In this document: piece by piece, positions 1 through 6,234 of the stretch
How the letters are laid out: each line of letters starts with the position of its first letter
How positions within the stretch are numbered: position 1 is the stretch's first letter
NCBI GenBank assembly: GCA_002414705.1
Contig: DIAL01000092.1
Coordinates: 6,205-15,741, forward strand
Direction of reading: 5' to 3'
Source of the DNA: Flavobacteriaceae bacterium UBA5079
GTDB lineage: Bacteria > Bacteroidota > Bacteroidia > Flavobacteriales > Flavobacteriaceae
Length of the DNA: 9,537 nucleotides
Translations under genes and position numbers: made by a program
The notes under the pieces: generated by a model
What the model was told of the DNA's origin: nothing
What the model saw: only the letters and a program-made list of their open reading frames with translations
Database searches by the model: none

Positions 1-1
1 T

Positions 2-448
2 TCTACATTTACTACAGATGTCAATATGGTTTCTATATTGGAAGCAGATGTGAATGATGGTATAAATAGTCTATCGGTTACCGTTACAGACAACACAAGT
101 TTACAGCGTATTGATAGTCATGAAACTATTCATGTTTCAACTGTTACTTGGAGTATTGACAATACCACATTAGGTATTACCGATATTACCGCTGAAGAAA
201 ATCGATTTTCTATTTCACTCTACCCAAACCCAACAAACAATGCTTTTTATGTGAAGTTTGACAGTTTCAATACGTCAGATTTACGTTTAGAATTAACAAG
301 TATGGATGGCAAACAGGTTTTATCAACCCATTTAGAACCTGGAATAACAAACGCTGTAAATTTAGACCAACAAGCTGCAGGCCTTTACCTAGCTAACTTT
401 TATAGTGACTCTGTTTTATTAGCTCGTAAAAAAGTTATTAAAAAGTAA
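2..448 (+). CDS. C-terminal part of a secreted protein with a type IX secretion (T9SS) type A sorting domain
   Basis: The frame is open to the left window edge, so the gene starts upstream; the first internal ATG (26) is not taken as the start. The visible 148 residues split in two. The first ~65 are rich in Thr, Ser, Val and Asp, like the end of a beta-sandwich or enzyme domain I cannot name. The last ~80 form a Por secretion tail: an S-L-Y-P-N-P-T-N motif, then alternating hydrophobic strands, a D-G-K turn, an A-A-G-L-Y-L strand and a basic KKVIKK end. In Bacteroidetes this tail directs export through the T9SS across the outer membrane and is usually cleaved on attachment to the surface or release. 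The cargo's own function lies outside the window. The stop (446-448) is 2 bases from the end of the convergent lipoprotein gene. The tail assignment is firm; the cargo is unknown. Confidence 0.88.
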   Translation, partial: STFTTDVNMVSILEADVNDGINSLSVTVTDNTSLQRIDSHETIHVSTVTWSIDNTTLGITDITAEENRFSISLYPNPTNNAFYVKFDSFNTSDLRLELTSMDGKQVLSTHLEPGITNAVNLDQQAAGLYLANFYSDSVLLARKKVIKK

Positions 449-450
449 GT

Positions 451-957
451 TTATTTTTTGGGCGGATATTTCTCTAATAATTTTATTACCACTTTTTGAA
501 ACTGCGCTTCTCGCGCTTCAGGTGTGTTTTCTGGAGCGGCAGGCTCACTACTAACACCTTGCCAAAATAATTGTTGTGTTTTTCCATCAACAAAATCTAA
601 AACAATTTGTCTAGAAATTGAACCTTGACCAATAGGAATACCAACAGACATGCCTCCACCACCACTTCCAACACCCATTCCAACGGAACTTGTTTGAGCA
701 GATTGGTAGGTTTCACTTTTAACATCAATAATAAAATCTGGTGTTTCTGAAAGTACAAATCCTTTCTTTTGAAGTTGAGAATCTAGTAAATTAAAAAAAC
801 GTTTTGCATCCAGTTGACTTAAACCCGTTTGCATATCATCAAAATAATTGTAGGTTTTGTATTGAGTAAAGTCTGTGCCTTTTTCGTAATCATAATTTAC
901 AGTAACACCACAAGAAGTGATAAGCAAGGCTAAAATTAGGGCTTGAAATCTTTTCAT
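451..957 (-). CDS. DUF4136-type lipoprotein
   Basis: This 168-residue protein starts with a lipoprotein signal: basic M-K-R, a hydrophobic stretch, then the lipobox I-T-S-C with the lipidated Cys at residue 16. The mature part begins V-x-V-N-Y-D-Y-E-K-G-x-D-F-x-x-Y-K-T-Y-N, the signature I associate with DUF4136. Next comes a helical stretch (residues ~48-66) and a strand F-I-I-D-V-K. A Gly/Ser/Met-rich linker (residues ~91-112) follows, then an amphipathic strand region with D-G-K and L-F-W-x-G, and a final helix ending in K-Y-P-P-K-K. DUF4136 proteins are envelope lipoproteins of unknown role, so no activity is claimed. It is the last gene of the minus-strand run, 21 bases after the channel gene, so it is probably co-transcribed with it. 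The start is the only ATG giving a complete signal peptide. Confidence 0.87.
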   Translation of the reverse strand: MKRFQALILALLITSCGVTVNYDYEKGTDFTQYKTYNYFDDMQTGLSQLDAKRFFNLLDSQLQKKGFVLSETPDFIIDVKSETYQSAQTSSVGMGVGSGGGGMSVGIPIGQGSISRQIVLDFVDGKTQQLFWQGVSSEPAAPENTPEAREAQFQKVVIKLLEKYPPKK

Positions 958-978
958 TTTTATTTTAAATATACAAAA

Positions 979-1686
979 TTATTCAGTTTTGTTATCTACA
1001 GACTTTGTTAAAGCTGAAGAAATAATACCGGTTGGAATAGCAACAATTCCTAAACCAATAATTAAAATAAAGAAGGTAAATACTTTTCCGCCTACGGTAA
1101 TGGGATATACATCTCCATAACCAACGGTTGTTAAGGTTACAATTGCCCACCACAAACTATCAAATATTGAAGAGAAATGTTCTGGTTGCGCGGCATTTTC
1201 AAAATAGTAAATACCTACAGCTGCAAAGTAAATAAGGATTAATGTGATAAACAGAAATAGTAAAATTTCTTCTTTTGCAGATTTAATAGCAGCTGTAAAA
1301 TGGTTCATAGCACGATTGTAACGCACCAGCTTTAAAATTCGGAAAAGCCTTAAAAATCGTAAGGCTCGTAAGGATCTTAAATCGACACCAAATGACAAGT
1401 AAAAAGGCAAAATAGCCAAGAAATCAATTACACCAAAAAAGCTAAAAATAAATTTAGGCTTGCTGTCCGCTACATAAATACGTAACAGATATTCAGCTGT
1501 AAAAATAACAACACTAAAAACCTCAACAATATTTAGAATTAGTTTTGTTTTTGGTTTTAAATTAGGAATGGTCTCTACCGTAAACGTTACAATAGAAACT
1601 AAGATAAGCACTTGAATAAAAATAGCGAAAATCCGACTTAACATATTGTCATTGAATTCTACAATATTTTTAACACGCTGTTTCAT
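979..1686 (-). CDS. Voltage-gated-type potassium channel, six transmembrane segments
   Basis: The 235-residue protein has the full Kv-channel layout in one short chain. Hydrophobic segments lie near residues 18-37 (S1), 52-71 (S2), 80-98 (S3), 140-160 (S5) and 199-222 (S6). S4 (about 103-123) carries Arg at every third position (104, 107, 110, 113, 116), the voltage-sensor pattern. The pore loop between S5 and S6 holds T-L-T-T-V-G-Y-G-D (184-192), the K+ selectivity filter. It should act as a tetramer in the inner membrane, passing K+ in response to voltage. There is no C-terminal RCK or cyclic-nucleotide domain; only about 13 residues follow S6. It starts 6 bases after the obg stop codon and precedes the lipoprotein gene, so it is probably translated from the obg transcript. 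The channel family is clear; physiological gating is inferred. Confidence 0.93.
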   Translation of the reverse strand: MKQRVKNIVEFNDNMLSRIFAIFIQVLILVSIVTFTVETIPNLKPKTKLILNIVEVFSVVIFTAEYLLRIYVADSKPKFIFSFFGVIDFLAILPFYLSFGVDLRSLRALRFLRLFRILKLVRYNRAMNHFTAAIKSAKEEILLFLFITLILIYFAAVGIYYFENAAQPEHFSSIFDSLWWAIVTLTTVGYGDVYPITVGGKVFTFFILIIGLGIVAIPTGIISSALTKSVDNKTE

Positions 1687-1692
1687 AAGTGT

Positions 1693-2691
1693 TTAATCAT
1701 TCAACATGTTCCACAATTTATCTTTCAATTCTTGAAGACCTTGTTGTGCTACAGAGGATATAAACAAATAATCTACTGGAAGCTCACCATCTAAAATCTC
1801 TTTTAGTTCTGCTTTAAGCTCATCATCCAACATATCACTTTTAGAGATAGCTACAATACGTTCTTTATCTAAAATTTCAGGATTGTATCGTTTCAATTCA
1901 TCTAATAGAATATCATATTGCTTTCTAATATCGTCTGCATCAGCAGGAATTAAAAATAGCAAAACGGAGTTACGTTCTATATGTCGAAGAAAATAATGCC
2001 CAAGTCCGCGACCTTCAGCAGCACCTTCAATAATTCCTGGAATATCTGCAATTACAAATGATTGGTGATCGCGATGTTCCACAATACCTAAATTAGGCTT
2101 TAATGTGGTAAACTCGTAATCGGCAATTTTAGGTTTTGCAGCAGTAACTACAGATAACAAAGTAGACTTTCCTGCATTTGGAAAACCAACTAATCCAACG
2201 TCAGCTAATACTTTTAATTCTAAAACAATTTCAATTTCTTCACCTGGAATTCCAGGTTGTGCATAACGTGGTGTTTGATTTGTAGACGTTTTAAAATGCC
2301 AGTTTCCACGACCACCCATACCACCTTTGGCTATTATTTTTTCTTCACCATGATCGGTAATTTCAAAAAGAATATCATTGGTTTCTTTATCACGAACAAC
2401 AGTTCCTAAAGGCACATCCATGTAAACATCAGAACCATCAGCTCCCGTGCTTCTACTTTTACTACCATGAGAGCCATGTTCTGCTTTAAAATGTCTTTTG
2501 AATTTGTAGATATATAAGGTCCAAAGATTCTGATTTCCACGAATTATTACATGACCACCACGACCTCCATCTCCACCATCTGGACCACCTTTTTCAATAT
2601 ACTTTTCTCTATGTAAATGCGCAGAACCTTTTCCACCATTTCCGGAAGACACATACAATTTTACGTAATCCACGAAATTTCCTTCAGTCAT
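1693..2691 (-). CDS. obg: GTPase Obg (CgtA), ribosome-associated
   Basis: Obg is an essential GTPase that binds the large ribosomal subunit and links ribosome assembly to nucleotide status. The N-terminal Obg fold (about 1-160) shows the glycine-rich comb: S-G-N-G-G-K-G near residue 16, [13 protein letters not shown] at 34-46, and [10 protein letters not shown] at 121-130. The GTPase domain has G1 G-F-P-N-A-G-K-S-T (169-177), switch I F-T-T-L-K-P-N (194-200), G3 D-I-P-G (216-219), G4 as S-K-S-D (283-286) in place of N-K-x-D, and G5 S-S-V-A (312-315). At 332 residues it ends right after the G domain, so the C-terminal OCT extension of some Obg proteins is absent. The ATG at 2691 has AGGA about 5 bases upstream. 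The 167-base gap on its 5' side shows no convincing promoter box or terminator, so it may be read through from the upstream kinase gene. Confidence 0.97.
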   Translation of the reverse strand: MTEGNFVDYVKLYVSSGNGGKGSAHLHREKYIEKGGPDGGDGGRGGHVIIRGNQNLWTLYIYKFKRHFKAEHGSHGSKSRSTGADGSDVYMDVPLGTVVRDKETNDILFEITDHGEEKIIAKGGMGGRGNWHFKTSTNQTPRYAQPGIPGEEIEIVLELKVLADVGLVGFPNAGKSTLLSVVTAAKPKIADYEFTTLKPNLGIVEHRDHQSFVIADIPGIIEGAAEGRGLGHYFLRHIERNSVLLFLIPADADDIRKQYDILLDELKRYNPEILDKERIVAISKSDMLDDELKAELKEILDGELPVDYLFISSVAQQGLQELKDKLWNMLND

Positions 2692-2858
2692 AATTATCCT
2701 ATAATTTATACACTTAAATTTAATGATAACAGCTTTAAGTTTTGCTTTTTATCTTTAAATTGCATGTTACTTCTTTTCCCAAAATGGGACATTATTCTAA
2801 TTAATTACTATTTCTGTTTTTACTTATTTACTTAAAAAGATTTCAGCAACAGAAAAAG

Positions 2859-3971
2859 CTATTTCAAAGTGTCAATTACCTGACTTAAGCGTTTGGTAAT
2901 ATCTTCAATACTTCCAACACCATCCACACCAAAATATTTGTTTTGAGCCGAATAGTAATCTTTTAATATAGCTGTTTTATTATAGTATTCTGTAATACGA
3001 TTTCTAATAATGGTTTCATCAGCATCATCTGGTCTACCACTTGTTTTTCCACGTTCCAACAAACGTTTCACTAACACCTCATCATCAACCTCTAAAGCAA
3101 TCATGGCATTTATTTGAGAATCCTTTTGCTCCATTAACTTATCCAGCGCATCTGCTTGTGCATTTGTACGTGGAAATCCATCAAAAATAAAACCTTTAGC
3201 ATCAGCATTTTTTTCAACTTCTGCGTTCAACATATCAATAGTTACAGCATCTGGCACTAATTCGCCTTTGTCCATATATGATTTAGCTAACATACCTAAA
3301 GCGGTTTCGTTTTTAATATTAAATCGGAACACATCACCTGTTGAGATGTGAACTAAACCATACTTTTCTTTTAAAAATTCTGCTTGTGTGCCTTTACCTG
3401 CTCCTGGAGGTCCAAATAGGACTAAATTAGTCATGTGTTGTGTTGTTTTTAGTTGGTATATTTCAGGTAAATCTCGTCCCAATCCATCATAATCTAAACC
3501 GTAGCCTACAATAAATTTATTAGGAATTTCAATACCTACATAATGTAATTTATAATCTTTTTTATAGGCTTCAGGCTTGTAAAATAAGGTAGCGATTATG
3601 AGTTCCTTGACATTTTCATTCTTAAAAATCCTATGAACTTCAGAAAGCGTATTTCCTGAATCTATAATATCTTCTAAAATAACAACTGTTCTACCTGTTA
3701 AATCTTGCGTTAATCCAATAAGGCGCTGAATATCTTCAGTAGATTTTACACCTTCATAAGATGCTAGTTTTATAAAAGTAACTTCGCAAGGTTTTGGGTA
3801 TTTTTTTACAAAATCACTTACAAACATAAATGAACCATTCAAAACACCAATAAACACGGGTATTTCATCACCTAATTTATCAGCAATTTCTTTAACCATA
3901 CGCGATACAGTAGCAGCAATTTCTTTTTCAGAAATAAATGGTTTAAAATATAAATCGTGAAGCTTTATCAC
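2859..3971 (-). CDS. Fused hypoxanthine phosphoribosyltransferase - adenylate kinase
   Basis: One uninterrupted 370-codon frame encodes two purine enzymes. Residues 1 to ~178 are a type I PRTase of the HPRT class: G-V-L-N-G-S-F-M-F (42-50), the PRPP loop V-V-I-L-E-D-I-I-D-S-G-N-T (96-108), and I-P-N-K-F-I-V-G-Y-G-L-D-Y (149-161) with R-D-L soon after. It would convert hypoxanthine or guanine plus PRPP to IMP or GMP. Residues ~180-370 are adenylate kinase (ATP + AMP = 2 ADP): P-loop G-P-P-G-A-G-K-G-T (187-195), S-T-G-D near 210, F-D-G-F-P-R-T (263-269), and a short LID around R-G-K-T-S-G-R (307-313), with no zinc-binding Cys set. Met180 sits where a free-standing kinase would start, but no stop separates the halves. 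The start is GTG at 3971; an in-frame TAA lies three codons upstream and the next Met is residue 26, inside the conserved domain. It is divergent from purK. Confidence 0.95.
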   Translation of the reverse strand: MIKLHDLYFKPFISEKEIAATVSRMVKEIADKLGDEIPVFIGVLNGSFMFVSDFVKKYPKPCEVTFIKLASYEGVKSTEDIQRLIGLTQDLTGRTVVILEDIIDSGNTLSEVHRIFKNENVKELIIATLFYKPEAYKKDYKLHYVGIEIPNKFIVGYGLDYDGLGRDLPEIYQLKTTQHMTNLVLFGPPGAGKGTQAEFLKEKYGLVHISTGDVFRFNIKNETALGMLAKSYMDKGELVPDAVTIDMLNAEVEKNADAKGFIFDGFPRTNAQADALDKLMEQKDSQINAMIALEVDDEVLVKRLLERGKTSGRPDDADETIIRNRITEYYNKTAILKDYYSAQNKYFGVDGVGSIEDITKRLSQVIDTLK

Positions 3972-3992
3972 TAGTTCTTAATTTTAGAAATG

Positions 3993-4000
3993 CAAAGATA
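3993..4000 (-). promoter_or_regulatory. Bacteroidetes-type -7 box for the HPRT-Adk gene
   Basis: On the minus strand these bases read TATCTTTG, a full match to the flavobacterial -7 consensus TAnnTTTG. The box is about 21 bases upstream of the GTG start, giving a short leader. No TTG is seen 17-23 bases further upstream, so the -33 element is missing or degenerate. The call is by consensus and position only. Confidence 0.45.
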
Positions 4001-4036
4001 ATCATTTGATTAACGTTTTGCGAATTCTAATATATA

Positions 4037-4093
4037 TTGTTGGGAAATAAGTTTTTTGTCAAACCTAGGATTTGTATTTTTGTTGGGAAATAA
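4037..4093. repeat. 14-base direct repeat pair in the divergent purine control region
   Basis: TTGTTGGGAAATAA occurs at 4037-4050 and again at 4080-4093, a period of 43 bases. Weaker similarity continues for about 13 bases after each copy (TTT, GTC and AA shared). Both copies lie in the 159-base interval between the GTG of the HPRT-Adk gene and the ATG of purK. The right copy overlaps the last three bases of the purK -7 box. Four helical turns of spacing would suit a DNA-binding protein, but a regulatory role is inference; a local duplication is the simpler reading. Confidence 0.7.
4056..4082 (+). promoter_or_regulatory. Probable purK promoter (TTG and TAnnTTTG)
   Basis: TATTTTTG at 4075-4082 matches the Bacteroidetes -7 consensus TAnnTTTG exactly. 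A TTG at 4056-4058 lies 16 bases upstream and could serve as the -33 element, though the spacing is slightly short. The predicted transcription start near 4089 leaves a leader of about 40 bases before the purK ATG at 4131. The right copy of the direct repeat covers the predicted transcription start, a natural place for a repressor. Confidence 0.5.
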
Positions 4094-4130
4094 CTTTCAA
4101 GTCGAAATTTGGCTTAAATGCAAAAATACC

Positions 4131-5285
4131 ATGAATTACTTTTCTTCCAACTTTAAATTAGGCATTCTAGGTGGTGGCCAATTAGGTAAAATGCTTTTAA
4201 ATGATACGCGAAAATTTGATATTTACACCAGCGTCATGGATTCAAGTCCAGAGGCTCCTTGCAAAATTGCTTGCAACGAATTTCATTTAGGCGACTTAAT
4301 GGATTATGATGCTGTTTATTCTTTTGGCAAACAAGTAGACGTTCTAACCTTTGAAATTGAAAATGTAAATACAAATGCGCTAGCAGCTCTAGAAAATGAA
4401 GGTGTAAAAGTATATCCATCCTCTAAAACATTACGAACCATTCAAAATAAGGCTACTCAAAAATTATTTTACCGAGATCATCATATTCCAACAGCCAATT
4501 TTTCTCGTTTTGCATACACTACAGAAATTGAAGATGCACTTGATAATGGTGGTTTAATACTACCCTTTGTTTGGAAAAGTGCCCAATTTGGTTATGATGG
4601 AAATGGCGTAAAAGTAATTAGGAAATTGGAAGATCTAGACGGACTTCCCAACGTTGAATGTATTGCAGAAGCCATGATTCCGTTTAAAAATGAATTGGCA
4701 GTAATTGTTGCAAGAAACCCAAATGGTGATGTGGCAACGTATCCAGTTGTTGAAATGGAATTTCATCCGGAAGCTAACCAAGTAGAATATGTAATTTGTC
4801 CGGCAAGAATAGATCCGAAAGTTGCACAAAAAGCTACCGATATTGCTTTACAAGTTTCCAAAGCATTTAACCATGTAGGTCTTTTGGCTGTTGAAATGTT
4901 TCAAACACAAGATGATAGTATTTTGGTTAATGAAGTCGCTCCAAGACCTCATAATTCTGGGCATCAAACCATTGAAGCCAGTTATACATCGCAATTTGAG
5001 CAACATCTTCGTGCTATTTTAAACTTACCTTTAGGTAAAACAGAAAATAAAGCTGCTGGTGTAATGGTTAATTTGGTTGGAGCCGAAGGACATACAGGAG
5101 ATGTTGTTTATAAAAATATAGAAACCATTATGGCCATGAATGGTGTAACTCCTCATATTTATGGAAAAAAGCAAACACATCCATTCAGAAAAATGGGACA
5201 TGTTACCATTGTGGATGAATCCATTGCAGAAGCAAGAAAAATTGCTGAAAATGTTAAGAAAACGATACACGTTATTAGTGAATAA
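4131..5285 (+). CDS. purK: 5-(carboxyamino)imidazole ribonucleotide synthase (PurK)
   Basis: PurK is an ATP-grasp enzyme that carboxylates AIR with bicarbonate and ATP to give N5-CAIR in de novo purine synthesis. The 384-residue product opens with the nucleotide-binding turn G-I-L-G-G-G-Q-L-G-K-M-L (11-22). The ATP-grasp core shows P-F-V-W-K-S-A-Q-F-G-Y-D-G-N-G (145-159), the E-A-M-I-P-F-K-N-E-L-A segment (180-190) and the metal/ATP-binding stretch N-E-V-A-P-R-P-H-N-S-G-H (267-278). A G-H-V-T-I strand lies near the end (356-360). The ATG at 4131 is chosen because conserved sequence begins 8-10 residues after it; a longer reading from a TTG at 4056 would add 25 unconserved residues and place the start inside the promoter. 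The start has no Shine-Dalgarno sequence, as is usual in this phylum. It is followed by purE after 136 bases. Confidence 0.96.
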   Translation: MNYFSSNFKLGILGGGQLGKMLLNDTRKFDIYTSVMDSSPEAPCKIACNEFHLGDLMDYDAVYSFGKQVDVLTFEIENVNTNALAALENEGVKVYPSSKTLRTIQNKATQKLFYRDHHIPTANFSRFAYTTEIEDALDNGGLILPFVWKSAQFGYDGNGVKVIRKLEDLDGLPNVECIAEAMIPFKNELAVIVARNPNGDVATYPVVEMEFHPEANQVEYVICPARIDPKVAQKATDIALQVSKAFNHVGLLAVEMFQTQDDSILVNEVAPRPHNSGHQTIEASYTSQFEQHLRAILNLPLGKTENKAAGVMVNLVGAEGHTGDVVYKNIETIMAMNGVTPHIYGKKQTHPFRKMGHVTIVDESIAEARKIAENVKKTIHVISE

Positions 5286-5380
5286 TTTAAACCTAAAAAT
5301 TGTTATTGAGTTGTTAAAAGAATCGCAATACAGAACAAAACCTGAATATAAAATATTATTATAAGTTGACTTTAAACAAG

Positions 5381-5390
5381 ACAAATTTGT
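5381..5390. promoter_or_regulatory. Perfect 10-base palindrome in the purK-purE gap
   Basis: ACAAATTTGT is self-complementary over all ten bases and ends 31 bases before the purE start. It contains CAAATTTG, one mismatch from the TAnnTTTG box, but the nearest upstream TTG (5366-5368) is only 13 bases away, so a promoter reading is weak. It may be an operator half-site arrangement or chance in AT-rich DNA. The rest of the 136-base gap shows no gene. Confidence 0.25.
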
Positions 5391-5421
5391 AGGCTAAAAA
5401 CCTAACTAGACATTAAAAATT

Positions 5422-5910
5422 ATGAGTAAAGTAGGAATTATTATGGGAAGCAAGAGCGATTTGCCAGTTATGCAAGATGCTATTGATATTTTAACCGAAT
5501 TTGGAATTGACATAGAAGTAGATATTGTTTCGGCACACCGAACACCCGAAAAACTTTTTGACTACAGTAAATATGCACATACACGTGGCATAAATGTCAT
5601 TATTGCTGGAGCTGGTGGTGCTGCACATTTACCAGGTATGGTAGCTTCGTTATCGCCTTTGCCAATTATTGGTGTTCCTGTAAAAAGCAGTAATTCCATA
5701 GATGGTTGGGATTCTATTTTATCTATTTTGCAAATGCCAGGTGGTGTTCCAGTTGCTACGGTTGCTTTAAATGGCGCAAAAAATGCAGGTATTTTAGCTG
5801 CTCAAATTTTAGGCAGTACAGATTCTGATATTCAAGATAAAATTATGACCTACAAAGAAGGATTAAAAGCAAAAGTGATTGATTCCGCCAAAGATTTAAA
5901 AAAGTCGTAA
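5422..5910 (+). CDS. purE: N5-carboxyaminoimidazole ribonucleotide mutase (PurE, class I)
   Basis: PurE moves the carboxylate of N5-CAIR, the PurK product, to C4 giving CAIR; pairing with purK marks it as class I rather than an AIR carboxylase. At 162 residues it has the usual bacterial length. Visible signatures are G-I-I-M-G-S-K-S-D (5-13), the active-site loop S-A-H-R-T-P (37-42) with the catalytic His39, a glycine-rich I-A-G-A-G-G-A-A-H-L-P-G-M segment, G-V-P-V-K-S-S, and Q-M-P-G-G-V-P-V-A-T-V-A. Class I PurE forms octamers in the cytoplasm. It is probably transcribed with purK, since no terminator lies in the 136-base gap, and a hairpin terminator follows its stop by 6 bases. A second, internal promoter cannot be excluded. 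Confidence 0.97.
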   Translation: MSKVGIIMGSKSDLPVMQDAIDILTEFGIDIEVDIVSAHRTPEKLFDYSKYAHTRGINVIIAGAGGAAHLPGMVASLSPLPIIGVPVKSSNSIDGWDSILSILQMPGGVPVATVALNGAKNAGILAAQILGSTDSDIQDKIMTYKEGLKAKVIDSAKDLKKS

Positions 5911-5916
5911 AACAAA

Positions 5917-5943
5917 TAAACCTCGACAAGAAGCCGAGGTTTA
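5917..5943 (+). terminator. Hairpin terminator after purE
   Basis: A 9-base perfect stem, TAAACCTCG at 5917-5925 with CGAGGTTTA at 5935-5943, encloses a 9-base loop. It begins 6 bases after the purE stop codon. The GC core flanked by A and T runs on the two arms is the usual shape of terminators in Bacteroidetes, where the T tract is often part of the stem. It should end the purKE transcript. Confidence 0.8.
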
Positions 5944-6234
5944 ACGCTATTAATCAATAATTTTTAAGTGAGTATGAAACTCTCATGAAAAAATCTGGTA
6001 CAAAAGTAATATTTAAAAGGAGATTATGTGCCCTTTTTTATCTTAAATTTTAGTTAATAATCCCGTAAACATTGATGTCGTAAGAAAAACACCACAATGA
6101 TTTATATTTTATAGAACACTAAAAATTAAATACATATTCAACCTTTATAATCTAGAAAAAGGTGTCATTTAATAATTTGAAAATAACATCATTTTTCAAC
6201 TCATAATATTTACCAAAAAAGAAAGAATTAACAC
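5944..6234. other. Non-coding stretch between purE terminator and the M3 peptidase gene
   Basis: Together with the terminator this makes 324 bases without a gene. Both strands carry frequent stops and no conserved-looking frame. It contains a second hairpin at 6015-6037 (AAAAGG / CCTTTT, 11-base loop, running into T's), and inside it AAGGAG followed three bases later by an ATG with a 6-codon frame ending in TAA. A near-match to the -7 box (TAATTTG, one base short) is at 6173-6179, but no good promoter for the peptidase is visible. A leader RNA or small RNA could sit here; nothing identifies one. Confidence 0.4.
6015..6037. terminator. Possible second hairpin in the purE-peptidase gap
   Basis: AAAAGG (6015-6020) can pair with CCTTTT (6032-6037) around an 11-base loop, and two further T's follow on the plus strand. 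The stem has only two G-C pairs, so it is weak as a terminator by itself. It could be a backup to the strong purE terminator or part of the peptidase leader. Confidence 0.25.

Noticed and set aside
283..286. Non-canonical G4 motif S-K-S-D in Obg (residues 283-286) as a sign of an altered GTPase
   Set aside because: All other G motifs are intact and I recall similar K-S-D variants in Bacteroidetes Obg proteins, so this looks like a lineage trait rather than a defect. The coordinates given are residue numbers within Obg.
2777..2789. Inverted repeat TCCCA-AAA-TGGGA between the HPRT-Adk and obg genes
   Set aside because: Five-base stem with a three-base loop and no T-run on either strand; too weak to call a terminator or operator.
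2692..2858. Possible small gene or obg promoter in the gap upstream of obg
   Set aside because: No TAnnTTTG box on the minus strand, and the plus-strand frame crossing it is only an extension of antisense obg sequence with many hydrophobic, AT-driven codons.
4056..4130. Upstream extension of purK from a TTG start (25 extra residues)
   Set aside because: The TTG overlaps the probable promoter and the extra residues do not match PurK; the ATG at 4131 starts just before the conserved G-G-G-Q-L-G turn.
5161..5364. Plus-strand frame overlapping the end of purK and running into the purK-purE gap
   Set aside because: Mostly a shadow of purK in another frame; the last 26 codons beyond purK look protein-like, but there is no separate start and no recognisable family.
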